A stretch of DNA of 64,000 nucleotides from Lampris incognitus (GCF_029633865.1 NC_079223.1:30454782-30518781), one strand, 5' to 3'. Shown: positions 42,612-55,947, counted from the first letter of the stretch. Translations and numbers: made by a program. Notes: a model not told the origin generated them from the letters alone.

Positions 42612-43135
42612 ATAGATATATACATATATATGTGTGTGTTTGTGTGTGTGTGTGTTTGTGTATGTATATATATTTATGTTTTAGCTATATCCTATTATAA
42701 TCAATATTTTGTTTCCTCTTATTGCAACTGATAGTTTAAACTGTATCCTTGTGTTATCATAGGAGAGTTTGATGGTTACCTGCTAGGTGACAGACGGTAC
42801 CCCTGCCAGCCCTATTTGCTGACCCCTTACCCTGATCCTGAGCCTGGCCCGCAACAATGTTATAATTTGGCTCAATGCGGGACATGAGTCAGGATAGAGA
42901 TGACCGTTGAGATTGTCAAGGCCCGGTTCCAGTGCCTTTGTAGGCTCAGGATCACCACTGAAAGGGCATGTGACATTCCTGTTCCATGTGTGATTCTCAA
43001 CAAAATTGCCACAATTAGAGGAGAACAATGTCCAACCAACCAGTGAACGATCCTGATAACGATCCTGGCCACCCTGCTGACGCACGAGATGGAAGAGCAG
43101 TCAGAGACACAATATGCTGCCATCATTTCTTGTTT
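42125..43135 (+). pseudogene. PIF/Harbinger (HARBI1-like) element relic
   Basis: The left region has a Harbinger-type end (gggacctgtttcagaaagtg ggttt at 42139). N-terminal transposase sequence MACPFLEKPVDIEAQILHRN is at about 42331-42390. The C-terminal part follows at 42760: FDGYLLGDRRYPCQPYLLTP and YPDPEPGPQQCYNLAQCGT, ending near PADARDGRAVRDTICCHHF (about 43075-43130). The middle, which should hold most of the DDE catalytic region, is replaced by the repeat at 42425-42525 and the microsatellite. Stops and frame changes are present. The family is assigned from remembered HARBI1-like motifs. Confidence 0.75.
42534..42675. repeat. (TCTA)n microsatellite with TA/TG tail
   Basis: About 19 copies of tcta (42534-42612), then mixed atatatac and tgtgtgtt repeats to about 42675. 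It lies inside the Harbinger relic. Confidence 0.95.
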
Positions 43136-43164
43136 CTTTTTTTTTTATAAATGTATTTCTGATT

Positions 43165-43312
43165 TTCCCCTTTTTCTCCCAGTTTAGTGGCCAATCGATC
43201 CCTATTTTAGTTCAAACACCCACCCTCATACTGCATGCGTTCGCCAACTGAGTCTCTGCGGCCAGAAGTCTCGAAGTAGATGCCTCGCCACTTTTTCAAA
43301 CAAGTAAAATCA
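43165..43312. mobile_element. SINE-like interspersed repeat fragment
   Basis: Reads ttttctcccagtttagtggc caatcgatccc to gcatgcgttcgccaactgag and tagatgcctcgccactttt, which I recall as a widespread fish interspersed repeat. Only one copy occurs in the window, so orientation and ends are not established. Confidence 0.4.
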
Positions 43313-44222
43313 TCCACCTGTGGGGACTTCAACCACCCTTAACTGATGTTCCAGCAGTTGTATTTCTATTTTTGTCTTTTGCATCTGCAGCCTTATGTGG
43401 TCCATTTCTAAATTAGCTTTTTCAATTTGTTTTTCTGTACACTGTGTACAGCTGTTTCACAGGAAGCTATAGGAACACAAAAAATGACATTGAATTTCAC
43501 AGTGCCAATTTCCTCATTGTAATCTCCAGCATTGCTGTGCTAGAGAAAAATAAGGTACAAGTTTTATTATGGTGCAACAATATCATCAACTGTTAGATGT
43601 TATTTTTAAGGCGTAAACCTCCATAGGCCTCTCTGTATCTTCCCTCTCTGTGGCAGCTGACAAGCTGTCATCATCATCCTCCTTTAATGAAAATTAATAA
43701 TTTTTGTGTTCTACTGTAGCGAATTATGAAAAATCTGTGAAGTATTAAGAGTGCTTACCACTGCATGAGGGTCTGTTTTATCAGAAGATCCCACCAGACA
43801 AATTACACCATCAGTAATTGGTAGGAGATGAAAAAGATTAGACAGTTGAATTATAACTTTACCCAGAAAAGTGCCCCATCTAATTTGAATTTTGTTTTTA
43901 TAACAGTGCAGGCCACATGACAATTTTCAAATATGTAACTCTAGGTTAACTTAAAATAGGTTATTATGTCTGAAGGACAACTAAAATTCCTGTCCCGTGC
44001 CAGGGACAGGAACAAGGGATAGCTGGGCTACATTAGCATGGTGGTATTTCAGTATATCCTGGCAATCATCGCTGAGAGGAGGTTCATCCTCTCTTGATTC
44101 TTCTGATAAAGTATTTCACCTCAACTGGCCTTACCTTAACCTCTCCTCCACCCTCCTCCCCTGCTTCTATTCCCTCCAGCCCCCCTGCCTTTACCCTGTC
44201 CTTGACCTCCTCCCTCTGCTGT
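43313..44222. other. Interval, nothing recognised
   Basis: AT-rich on the left, pyrimidine-rich (CCTCC-type) at 44140-44220. No gene seen. Confidence 0.45.
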
Positions 44223-44251
44223 AGATGATGATGATGATGATGATGATGATG
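44223..44251. repeat. (GAT)n microsatellite
   Basis: About nine perfect copies of gat, next to the Penelope-like relic. Confidence 0.9.
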
Positions 44252-44261
44252 GTGACTCAAA

Positions 44262-44745
44262 CCAGAGTCATGGAGTTCAAAGAAAGTTGAATCAGTTCAT
44301 CTGGACACAACGTTTATTGACAGAAACGTTTCATCACTCATCTAAGTGACCTCTTCAGTCTCAAATGACTGCTGGTATCCCCACCCTTATAAACAATACA
44401 GTGGCATAACGACCAAAACCAACGATTGGTTTCATATGCAAATAAGTGACCATTAGCTAGCATTACAATAGCCATGTGTACTATTCACAGAGGATTGGGG
44501 AATAGTTGCAATCACAGCATTGTAAGATGGTGACAGATATACTCTTAGCGCCCCCCCCCCAGTTCAAGGATGGTCATTCTGTCTTCACATAGATGGCCTC
44601 TTTGACTCCCCGTTAAAACCAGCATTCCTCCTGATCAAGGATGTGCACATCCTCATCCTTGAAAGAGTGTCCGCTGGCCTGTAGAAGGGTGTAGACTGTG
44701 GAGTCCTGGCCTGACGCGTTAGCTCATGGAGGCTCCACCACAAAA
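44262..44745 (-). mobile_element. Penelope-like retroelement 3' relic (GIY-YIG end)
   Basis: Minus strand gives GHSFKDEDVHILDQEECWF, a stop, RGVKEAIYVKTE, a stop, and PSLNWGGALRVYLSPSYNAV. This matches the end of the GIY-YIG endonuclease domain of Penelope-like elements (H.F...VHIL..E..W..RGVKEAIYV...PSLN.GGGLR). The 3' untranslated part (gatgaaacgtttctgtcaat aaacg) follows to 44262. Stops show it is dead, and the RT part is absent. Confidence 0.72.
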
Positions 44746-45280
<535 letters not shown>

Positions 45281-45708
45281 GTTGCCATACTCTACATGTT
45301 ATTTCAAAACGAAACTCAAAACTGAATTTTGAATTGGATACAAAAAAAAAATCAAACACCAAAAAATTAAATGAAAATTAGTTTATGTTTTCTAAAGCCA
45401 AACATGTAGGAGGCCATGAAGTCTAATGGCAATTTAGATGAATGCAATACTTTAAAATCTTCCTCTGTCATAAATATAAACGGAAATCAGTTGAATTTGG
45501 CTGGAACACATACAGAAGGTAAAAAGACAGCCGAATCTTTATTTCTTAGCTACAAAACTACAACAACAAAAAGGAAAGAAAAAAAAGGGAAAAACCGTTT
45601 GGTGTGTTAGGCACAAAAGGCTACTGACACTGAGACAGTACAACTGCTAACTGAAAAACAAATTGATTGATTAGGACATGAAGGAGAGACACTATTAGTT
45701 GGTAAATG

Positions 45709-45709
<1 letters not shown>

Positions 45710-45752
<43 letters not shown>

Positions 45753-45875
45753 CTGTTAATTCTGCATATGTTGGCTTTGATGGATGAATGGTATGAGCTA
45801 ATGATTATAAATGCATTAGCAGCAAGACCTCATCAACAACACGCACACATGCACATACACACATGCACACACATG

Positions 45876-45910
<35 letters not shown>

Positions 45911-45912
45911 AC
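45710..45912. repeat. Two (AC)n microsatellites
   Basis: Perfect ac runs at 45710-45750 and an interrupted run (with acatgcac units) at 45840-45912, separated by about 90 bp of unique sequence. Confidence 0.95.
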
Positions 45913-47239
45913 TTTCTCTCTAATCACCATCCAGCTCTATGAGCCCAGAGAGCCCCGTGTTCTTCCGATTCAATTTCCTGTTGCGTTACATTCCATTACT
46001 AAGTCATGAACCACCACGTTTACAGACCCATTCGCCTGTATTTTATCACATGTACCACGATAGCGGGGGGAATAATTAATCAGCGAAACAAAAGCACTTA
46101 CTGTACTCATTAAAAAACAAGTTTCAGTTCATTTTAATGTACCGATATGAATGAGCGAGTACACGCCAAAACACTGCACATACGCTAATCAGTCAGTAGT
46201 GAATTAACTTGTTTGTGCACCCTGTTGTCAGGTTTGCAAGGTCATTTGCACTCAGAATTAGTATATACAATAAGAATGGTTTTCAGTCGAGATTTTGAGG
46301 CCAAAGTGATTTCGAAACATTAAAATGATGCCTGTAGGATGCTGCAGTGTCGTGTTTAGAGGAGCCTTGACTCACTAAAAAAAATGTACTGTTGCTTGCG
46401 TTATGCAGACTATGTGACTGGTTTAAACTGGATGTGAATGACCCTGTTTACCATTAAAAGCTCAAGACCTTTTTCAATTAATAAATCCTCATTCAACCTT
46501 TTTCATACAGCACATTTCATACAGAAAAAGGCAACGCACTTGTATATCATATGCGATATATGCAAAGAAAAAAATAATGTGTGTGTGTGGGTGTAGGTGT
46601 GTGTATAAGGATCTGGAAATGAACAGCAAATTAACCATAGAAGCTGCCCATTACCTGGATGCTCGTTATGTTGCAGTTAAAACACCAACAAACAACAACA
46701 TCAACAACAACAGCAAAAACAGACTCTTAAATAGAATTGAATCTTTAATGGAAACATGCAGGCTCGTTGCATCTGTGTACAGACTGTAGATGATGGTAAA
46801 ACATTGGTATCTCATTTTCCCCCAAGTGCAAAACCAGCGTTCTCAAATGTGAATTAACAGTGGTTTGTTTGCCGTGCCTGAATATGAATACATTGTTTTC
46901 TTCTGTCAGCCCTCTCTGTGGTAGCGCTAGAATTTTTAATATCAGGATTTTGTGTACCGATGTAATGCCATCTAAGCTCATTGTGGAAAGTTCAGATTAA
47001 TTTCTGCGTCTATCATGGGGCATGAATTCTAACGTGGGAGAAGGGCAGTTGAGGGTGGGTCAGGAGACACAGAGGAAGAGGAGAGAAAGGCAGACTGATG
47101 AGTTTGGCAGACAGATGAAAAAAGGGAAAAAATTGAGAGAGAGGCAGAGAGAAACAGGTGACAGGCGGCAGAGGGGATTTATCATATGAGGTAAACCCGG
47201 TTGGCTATGCTGTTCCATATTTTTTTTTTCAATTGTTGG
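45913..47239. other. Interval without recognised genes
   Basis: AT-rich, with a purine-rich GAGAGG stretch at 47060-47165 and a short gt-rich segment at 46577-46605. No coding motif seen. Confidence 0.45.
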
Positions 47240-47362
47240 TGGGCCTGGCAGCCTGTCCAGGGTGTCTCCTCGTCTGCCGCCCAATGACTGCTGGGATAGG
47301 CTCCAGCATCCCCGCGACCCTGAGAGCAGGATAAGCGGTTTGGATAATGGATGGTTGGATGT
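47240..47362 (+). mobile_element. SINE tail, partial copy
   Basis: Reads cctgtccagggtgtctcctc, cccaatgactgctgggatag gctcc and gagagcaggataagcggttt ggataatggatgg. This is the 3' part of the SINE at 788-1100 with better-preserved sequence; the head is absent. Confidence 0.75.
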
Positions 47363-47479
47363 TGGGAGAGTCTGCATTTGATCATCTCTTGCACTAGATG
47401 CAATGTGTTTCATATGGCAACAAACTTTAAACTTAAAGCATGGAGAACCCCACTTCCTGCTAATCTCAATAAACTTAGA

Positions 47480-47925
47480 TTAAGCGTAGTGGTCTATTCC
47501 GTTGCCTACCAACACGGGGATCGCTGGTTCAAATTTCCATGTAACCCCGACTTGGTTGGGTGTCCCTACAGACGCAATTTGCCGTGTCTGCGGGTGGGAA
47601 GCTGGATGTAGGTATGTGTCCTGGTCGCTGCACTAGCGCCTCCTCTGGTCGGTCGGGCAACTGTTCGGGGGGGAATGGGAACTGGGGGGAATAGCGTGAT
47701 CCTCCCACACACTACGCCCCTCTGGTGAAACTCCTCACTGTCAGGTGAAAAGAAGTGGCTGGTGACTGACTCCACATGTATCGGAGGAGGCATGTGGTAG
47801 TCTGCAGCCCTCCCCGGATCGGCAGAGGGGGTGGAGCAGTGACCAAGACAGCTCAGGAGAGTGGGGTCATTGGCCAGGTATAATTGGGGAGAAAAAGGGG
47901 GAAAATCCCACCCCCAAAAAAATAA
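47480..47925 (+). mobile_element. Long tRNA-headed SINE family, full-length copy 5
   Basis: Begins agcgtagtggtctattccgt tgcctaccaacacgggg, has a mutated B box (ggttcaaatttcc), and continues to gtataattggggagaaaaag gggg. About 445 bp. Confidence 0.85.
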
Positions 47926-48574
47926 TTTTGCATGTCACCATGTCTCTTTGATTTGAGTGGGTTTTGACCTTTCTATTGCTCATGCGTCACCATGAACACT
48001 AGGGAGGTCAAAACCCGGACAATGATGAATGCAATTTTTTTTCTTCAATACGGTAAATGCAACAGTCTTGGCCTTCCACGACTTTATGTCAGTAACAGTT
48101 TTAAATGCCTGTTTTTTCAAAATCTGAAATAATAATTTGAAGAGCAAATAGTTCAAGTTCAAATTTACCATCATATGTATATAGGATACAAAGAAATTCT
48201 TGTGCTCTGGCTCCCTCTGCCTTAACATATAGGACACAAGAACACACTACCCAGAAAAATAAAAAACGCACTATGTACACATTAATTCATACATTATATA
48301 CACAATATAGAAAAGTGCACCATAACGTAACAATGTAGGCTGCATATGAGTGCATCAGCTTATCTGCACCATGACTGCCTGTGGAAAGAAACGGTTACTG
48401 AGACGGGTGGTGTGTAATTTGATGCTCTGCTAATTTTTTTTAGATGGAAGGAGCAAGAACAGAACAGGAGCGGGGTGGCTGGTGTCCTTAATGATGTTTT
48501 GGGCTTTCCTTTTGCAGCAAGTGGTATAAATATGAAGTTGTGGTAGTTCTATGCCAATCATTTTTGCTGCTATA
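47926..48574. other. Interval, nothing recognised
   Basis: AT-rich, no gene or repeat seen. It adjoins the 3' end of the RTE-like LINE, which ends in (TAC)n-like sequence at 48579-48593. Confidence 0.45.
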
Positions 48575-50205
48575 TAGCCACTACTACTACTACTTTCGGC
48601 TGCTCCCGTTAGGGGTCGCCACAGCTGATCATCCATTTTCATCTCTTCCTGTCCTCTGCATCTTCCTCTGTCACACCAGCCACCTACATGTCCTCTGTCA
48701 CCACATCCATAAACCTCCTCCTTGGCCTTCCGCTTTTCCTCTTCCCTGGCAGCTCCATATTCAGCATCCTTCTCCCAATATACCCAGCATCTCTCCTCCA
48801 CACATGTCCAAGCCATCTCAATCTTGCGTCTCTTGCTTTGTCTCCAAACCATCCAGCCTGAGCCGTCCCTCTGATATACTTGTTCCTAATCCTGTCGTTC
48901 TTTGTCACTCCCAATGAAAAGCTTAGCATCTTCAACTCTGCCACCTCCAGCTCCGCCTCCTGTCATTTCATCAGTGCCACTGTCTCCAAACCATATAACA
49001 TAGCTGGTCTCACAACCATCTTGTAAACCTTCCCTTTAAATCTTGCTGGTACCCTTCTGTCGCAAATCACTCCTGACGCTCTGCTCCACCCACTCCACCC
49101 TGACTGCACTCTCTTCTTCACCTCTCTTCTGCACTCCCTGTAACTGTGAAGTGTTTAAACTCATGCATCTTCGTCACCTCTACTCCTTGCATCCTCACCA
49201 TTCCACTGTCCTCCCTCTCATTCACGCATCTGTATTCCATCTTGCTCCTACTGACTTTCATTCCTCTTCTCTCCAGTGCATACCTCCACCTTTCCAGGCT
49301 CTCCTCAACCTGCACCCTACTCTCACTACAGATCACAATGTCATCTGCAAACATCATAGTCCACGGAGACTCCTGCCTGATCTCATCCGCCATTGCAAAC
49401 AAGAAAGGGCTCAGAGCTGATCCTTGATGTAATCCCACCTCCACCTTGAACCCAACTGTCATTCCTACCGCACACCTCACCACTGTCACACTGTCCTCAT
49501 ACATATCCTGCATCACTCTTACATACTTCTCTGCAACTCCTGACTCCCTCATACAATACCACACCTCCTCTCTCGGCACCCTGTCATATGCGTTCTCTAA
49601 ATCTACAAAGACACAATGTAACTCTTTCTGGCCTTCTCTATACTTCTCAATCAACATTCTTAAGCAAACATCACATCTGTGGTGCTCTTTCGGGGCATGA
49701 AACCATACTGCTGCTTGCTAATCGTCACCTCTCCTCTTAACCTAGCTTCTATTACTCTTTCCCATATCTTCATGCTGTGGCTGATCAACTTTATACCTCT
49801 GTAGTTGCTACAGTTCTGCACATTGCCCTTGTTCTTGAAAATCGGTACCAGTATGCATCTTCTCCACTCCTCAGGCATCCTCTCACTTTCCAAGATTTTG
49901 TTAAACGATCTGGTTAAAAACTCCAGTCATCTCTCCTAAACATCTCCATGCCTCCACAGGTATGTCATCTGGACCAACTGCCTTTTCACTCTTCATCCTC
50001 TTCATAGCTGCCCTCACTTCCTCCTTGCTAATCCGCCACACTTCATGATTCACTATCCCCACATCATCCAACCTTTTCACTCTCATTTTCTTCATTCATC
50101 AGCCCATCACAGTACTCCTTCCGCCTTCTCAACACACTCTCTCCTCCCTTGTCAGCACATTTCCATCTCTATCCTTTAGCTGCTTTAAAGCCACCATTTT
50201 GCAAA
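48575..50205 (-). pseudogene. RTE-like LINE ORF2, 5'-truncated
   Basis: Minus strand, in order: WRISKEEVRAAMKRMKSEKA (about 50060), MPEEWRRCILVPIFKNKGNV and QQYGFMPRKSTTDVMFA (49893-49660), a frameshift, then FVDLENAYDRVPREEVWYCM (RT motif A), GLHQGSALSPFLFAM (motif B), MMFADDIVICSES (motif C), and after further shifts the C-terminus RLRWLGHVWRRDAGYIGRR (48944-48684). The 3' end is ctgtggcgacccctaacggg followed by a short (GTA)n tail. The endonuclease domain is missing. RT catalytic residues are present, but at least three frameshifts inactivate it. It belongs with the 3' end at 48-435. Confidence 0.88.
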
Positions 50206-50474
50206 TTTATTTATGAAAGTCATCCTCTTCAGCGCCAAACAATGGGCTATTTGTAGCTGAGCCCCAGCTGTAAATGTCTCCTACTTGAGTGTGCTATTCA
50301 GATTTTGATGGTCGCTGAAACATGGGCATCAAAGGCTGCCACCAATGTGTAGATGTAAAGTTGCAAATGTATTTGCGAAGTTGCTAACACATTGATGTAG
50401 ATTTGCAAATATACAGCACCATCTGCAAACGCATGTCACAATCTGTATATGAAAACTACATTTCACACTGCACT
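50206..50474. other. Short interval, nothing recognised
   Basis: No gene seen. The repeated word gcaaat(t)tgcaaat occurs several times at 50190-50430. Confidence 0.4.
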
Positions 50475-50725
50475 ATTCCATTATCTATACCCAATTCAGG
50501 GTCGCGGTGGGTTCGGATTGGGTAGAAGGCAGGGAGACACCCTGGACACATTGCCAGTCCATTGCAGGTCTCTCATGCCTGTAGGCAACTTAGAGACTAA
50601 ACTTTTTGTCACATCTGTGTACTGTGGGAGGAGACCCACACAAACACAAAGAGAATATTCAAACTCCACTCGTATTGGCTGAAATCAAACTCAAGTTCTT
50701 ATTACTACGAGGTAAAAGTGGTAGC
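50475..50725 (-). mobile_element. Degenerate SINE-like repeat
   Basis: Reads ccattatctatacccaattc agggtcgcgg, accctggacacattgccagt cc and gtactgtgggaggagaccca cacaaac. This order matches a widespread fish interspersed repeat with a tRNA-like head at the right, here much decayed. Confidence 0.5.
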
Positions 50726-50769
50726 CACACATATTATTATTATTATTAATATTATTATTGTTTTTTGTT

Positions 50770-51212
50770 TTTTGATTTTCTCCCCTTGTCTCCCCAATTG
50801 TATTTGGCCAATTACCCAGCTCAGCCAAGCCGTCCCGGTCACCCCTCCACCCCCTGTGCCGATCTGGGTAGAGCTGCAGATTACCACATGCCTCCTCCGA
50901 TACATGTGGAGTCGCCAGCCGCTTCTTTTCACCTGACAGTGAGGAGTTTCACCAGGGGGACGTAGCGCGTGGGAGGATCACGCTATTCCCCCCCCAGATC
51001 CCCCTCCCCCCCAGAACAGGCGCCCTGACCGAACAGAGGAGGCGCTAGTGCAGCGACCAGAACACATACCCATATCCAACTTCCCACCCGCAGACACGGC
51101 CAATTGTGTCTGTAGGGACGCCTGACCAAGCCGGAGGTAACACGAGGAGTTGATCTGGCGATCCTTGTGTTGGTAGGCAATGGAATAGACCACCACGCCA
51201 CCTGGACGACGG
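50770..51212 (-). mobile_element. Long tRNA-headed SINE family, full-length copy 6
   Basis: Minus strand starts gtcgtccaggtggcgtggtg gtctattcc, with A box tggcgtggtgg and gccagatcaactcctcgtg in the B-box region, and ends ccaaatacaattggggagac aagggg. A TTA microsatellite lies just left (50730-50758). Confidence 0.85.
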
Positions 51213-52130
<918 letters not shown>

Positions 52131-52175
52131 GTCTGTGTATATATGCAAATGGAAACCACAAGGAGGCAGCAAGGA

Positions 52176-53365
52176 TGACAGCTACAGCCAAATACCTCCA
52201 GAGAGTGAGGCAGGTCCCGAGGAAGCCAGCTCAATGGGAAGAATAAGATCCAAGCCATCAATACATATGCCCTGCCAGTCATCAGATTCCCAGCTGGAAT
52301 GATAAACTGGCCAAAGGAGGAGATAAAGGCCACAGATATCAGGGCACGGAAACTTCTCCCAATGCACAGAGGGTTTCACCCGAAGTCCAGCAGCCTGTGA
52401 CTGCATGATAAGTGAAAAGATGGGGGCCGAGGGTTAGTGAGTGTCAGGGTTGAAACAAGGAACATCTATGAGTACATCAGAAAGAGGGTCCCCAAGGATG
52501 AACTGCTGAGTAAGTACCTCAGGCAGCAGAAGACAGAGAGTGTGGAGGAACAAGAGGTGGTATCATGGAAGATGAAGCCCCTCCATGGGTTGTACCATCG
52601 ACAGATATAGAAGATGTTGCTGATATTGAGAAGTCCTATCAGTGGCTAGAAAAGCCTGGCATGAAGGACACCACAGAGGCTGTCATTATAACAGCACACA
52701 CGACCGCTCACACACTCAGCTACTCACGACCAGATCAGTTGAGGCAGAGGTCTACAACACCAGACAAGACCCAAGATGAAGACTGTGCAAAGACGCCCCC
52801 GAGACAGTCTAGCACTTAGTAGCAGGGTGTAAAATGCTAGCTGGGAAAGCGTACACTGAAAGACATAACCAAGTGGCTGGGATAATATACAGGAATATCT
52901 GTACTGAATAGAGACTGGAAGTCCCCCAAGTCCAAATGGGAGACACAGCCAAAGGTGGTTGAGAATGGCAGAGCTAAGATCCTGTGGGACTTCAAGTTCC
53001 AGACTGAAAAGCAGGTGCTAGCTAACCAACCAGACATTGTGGTGCTCGACAAGGAACAAGACAGCAGTGTAGTCATCCATATAGCAATACCAAGTGACAG
53101 CAACATCAGGAAGCTAGAGAAATACCAAGGGCTGAGGAAAGACTAGATCCAATGTGGAAGGTGAAATCCACTGTAGTCCCAGTGGTAATAGGAGCAGTAG
53201 GGGCTGTGACCCCCAAACTGTGGGTGGCTCCAGCAGATTCCAGGAACAACATCTAAGGTCTCTGTACAGAGGACTGTGGTCCTAGGAACAGCTAAGATAC
53301 TGTGCAGAACCCTCAAACTCCCAGGTCTCTGGTAGAGGACCCGAGCCTGAGGAAGACACACACCA
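52176..53365 (+). pseudogene. R4-like LINE C-terminus with RLE-type endonuclease
   Basis: Plus-strand frames give YLQRVRQVPRKPAQW, the region NKIQAINTYALPVIR (across a frameshift), then DIEKSYQWLEKPGMKDTTEA, a CCHC-like RLCKDAPETV...HLVAGC, RHNQVAGIIYRNIC, AKILWDFKFQTEKQV, ANQPDIVVLDKEQ and AIPSDSNIRKLEKYQG. The PDIVV...IPSD...KYQG order matches the C-terminal restriction-like endonuclease of R4/Dong/Rex6-type LINEs. In VVIHIAIPSD the expected catalytic Asp is His. RT is missing and several frameshifts occur. It ends where the inverted-repeat element begins. Confidence 0.72.
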
Positions 53366-54458
53366 AGGGCTCTAGTTTTCGGACGGTGCAAGGCTAGCGG
53401 TAGCACTAATGCAGACATAGTGACAATTTCGATGGCCACAAGGTGGTTTTTCTCTCGCCTTCGTGTGTTTGCTAATTTTCAGGCTCATCATGAAATCACT
53501 TGCACCAAAATGGGTGTGGGGGCGCAGTAGAGGGTGTGTCAGTCAAAATCTGGTGGCGCAGTGCTAGTTTGGTATCAAATAAAACCAAATATTACGCCTG
53601 CATCTCTGCCTGGTCAGACCATATCTTAGCCGTCTTATGCAGACGCAGGTGTTGTGTGGTAATTTCCGGGCTTTAAGGGAAGGTGCACTAAGCATAGACT
53701 TATCCAGAATCACACATGCCACTTTTGTACAAGTGATGTTGGTCTATTTCATGAATAATTTAACAAATAATTATTGTTGTAAACCTTTTTACTCACAAAA
53801 CAAAATATCTGCTTGATGTGTATCATTGTCTTCCAACATAAAGCAGTCAATGTGCGTCATTATGCATGGAAAACAACATGGTGGCGGGGATTTCAATTAA
53901 CCTCATCCAACCTAAAGGAACGAATTGATTGCCTAGGCTAACTGATCTGTGATCACGACCATTTAAGGTCTCCTGCTGTGTTCATGGAATGCACAGGAAA
54001 GAGAAAGATGCTGTTGAGTACAAAGACACATTTAACGGTAGCCTGTCAAATAACCATGTGTGCGTGTTGTCTTATATCACATTGGAATTGGTGTTAATGT
54101 ACACACTTGGCAACTCTGCACTTCCTGAAGAAGGACATCTGCTTCCTCCTGGGAGAAGCTTTTCTGTCTTAGCCGGTCTGGACTTCCGCCGTCCATTACG
54201 AAATTGGCAGTTCGCCATGACAGAGAGCGCGCTGCTGTTAAAGGGAATGAGAGGAGCTGATTTTATTGACCGTAATAGAAGACAGCCTCCACCACTCCTA
54301 CTGATAAGTTATTCCTTCTAATCCAACTCTTTTACGACTGCGCCAGTGCAGCAAGTCTCGAAATTAGCAAAAAAGTGTTGGCCACACCTTAGATTGATTT
54401 GTGCCGTGAACTAGTGCCAGCGCCTTCGACTGCGCTATGACCCAGAAACTAGAGCCCT
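53366..54458. mobile_element. 1.09-kb inverted-repeat DNA transposon
   Basis: Left end agggctctagttttcgg, right end the reverse complement of agggctctagtttctgg, giving a terminal inverted repeat of about 16 bp; the next region also contains inverted gcgc-type similarity. No clear target duplication was found. A 110-codon frame at 53989-54321 (starting MHRKEKDAVEYK) has no motif I recognise, so the element is probably non-autonomous. Confidence 0.75.
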
Positions 54459-55524
54459 ATATGATCAAGTAGCATAAAAGTAGTAGCTATAGTGTAGTTG
54501 CTATGGACATCAGCCATAATGGTGCATCAATTAAACAGGGTCACCATCAGGGGCTTTTTGGTGAATGATGGGTATCAAATGTCTGGCTAGTGTTAAAACA
54601 TTTGGCAACACTGTGCAAAGAAATCTTGAGGAGCTACAATTCCACCACAGGATCATTAACAAATAAGATGTGGTTAAACTAATACAAGAGGAGGAAAAAA
54701 TGGAGATTGAGAAAGAGAGAAGAATGAAAAAAAAGTAAATAAAGGTATAAGGAATGAAGAAAAGAGATGGGAGAGTGCCATCCTTAAAATCCTTGTTAAG
54801 AGATCATGCTAACCACACATTTTTCTTTCTATCTAGTCACATAAAGGGAGTTCGTTTAAAGACAGGCTATGAAAAAAACAGTCACTTTCAAAGGGAGTGA
54901 CAAAGGCTTGAGGGCTCTACAAGAGTAGCCATACGAAGAAAGAAAGAAGGGTTTACATCAAAGGTTGAATGAAGACCAAGAGGGAAATATGAAAAATAAA
55001 GTTAAATCTTAAATAAAGTTAAAGTCTTTTATATTAAATCCATCTGAACATGTTTCCCAGATCTATTGTTTTAATAATGTGAAACGATGGATTAATCATC
55101 ACCATTTTGTATTCTTACCACCACTTTCATTTATAATTGAAACTACAAAATGGCCTTTTATCATTTGAGGGGAGGCCCTGAAAGATTGACAAAAAATAAA
55201 AAAATAAAAATAAAATGAAGTTCCAATAAAAGTACGGTAGTGGTGACGGAAGATGAAATTGTGAATTGGCCTGTTGTTATCACCAACCATTTATTGCTTA
55301 TAGTGACATCAATAATATATTGTATATTGCAGACTTGTTTAATTTGCATGTATCATTTTCCTCTTGTTTTCAACTCACGAGTTTGTTTTGTGGTATATAT
55401 CATTATTGTTTCATTGTTTATACTCCCAGCCTCATGTCTTTCATTACAGGTCCTCTCTCTGACTTTTTTTCTAGTAGTTCTGTACTGCATATTACAAATG
55501 TTTGAATGGTAACATAATAAAGAT
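54459..55524. other. Interval, nothing recognised
   Basis: AT-rich with A-rich stretches (54720-54760, 55190-55215). No gene seen. Confidence 0.45.
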
Positions 55525-55947
55525 CTCAATTTTTCTCCCCAATTGTATCCGGCCAATTACACCACTCTTCCGAGCCGTCCCGGTCGCTGCTCCACCCCCT
55601 CTGCTGAACCAGGGAGGGCTGCAGACCACCACATACCTCCTGTGATACATGTGGAGTCACCAGCTGCTTCTTTTCACCTGACAGTGAAGAGTTTCACCAG
55701 GGGGATGTAGCGCATGGGAGGATCATGCTGTTCCCCCCAGTCCCGCCCCCCCCAAACAGGTGCCCCGACCGACCAGAGGAGGCGCTAGTGCAGCGACCAG
55801 GCCACATCAGCACATCCGGCTTCCCACCCACAGCCTATTGTGTCTGTAGGGATGACCGACCAAGCTAGAGGAAACACGGGGATTCAAACCACCGACCCCG
55901 TATTGGTAGGCAACAGAATAGACCGCTATGCCACCCAGCCGCCCTAC
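55525..55947 (-). mobile_element. Long tRNA-headed SINE family, full-length copy 7
   Basis: Minus strand starts gggcggctgggtggcatagc ggtctattctgttgcc and ends ggccggatacaattggggag. A box tggcatagcgg is good; the B-box region reads ggtttgaatcccc. Confidence 0.85.

Noticed and set aside
53989..54321. 110-codon frame as a host gene
   Set aside because: It sits inside an inverted-repeat element, has no recognised domain and no supporting splice or promoter signals.
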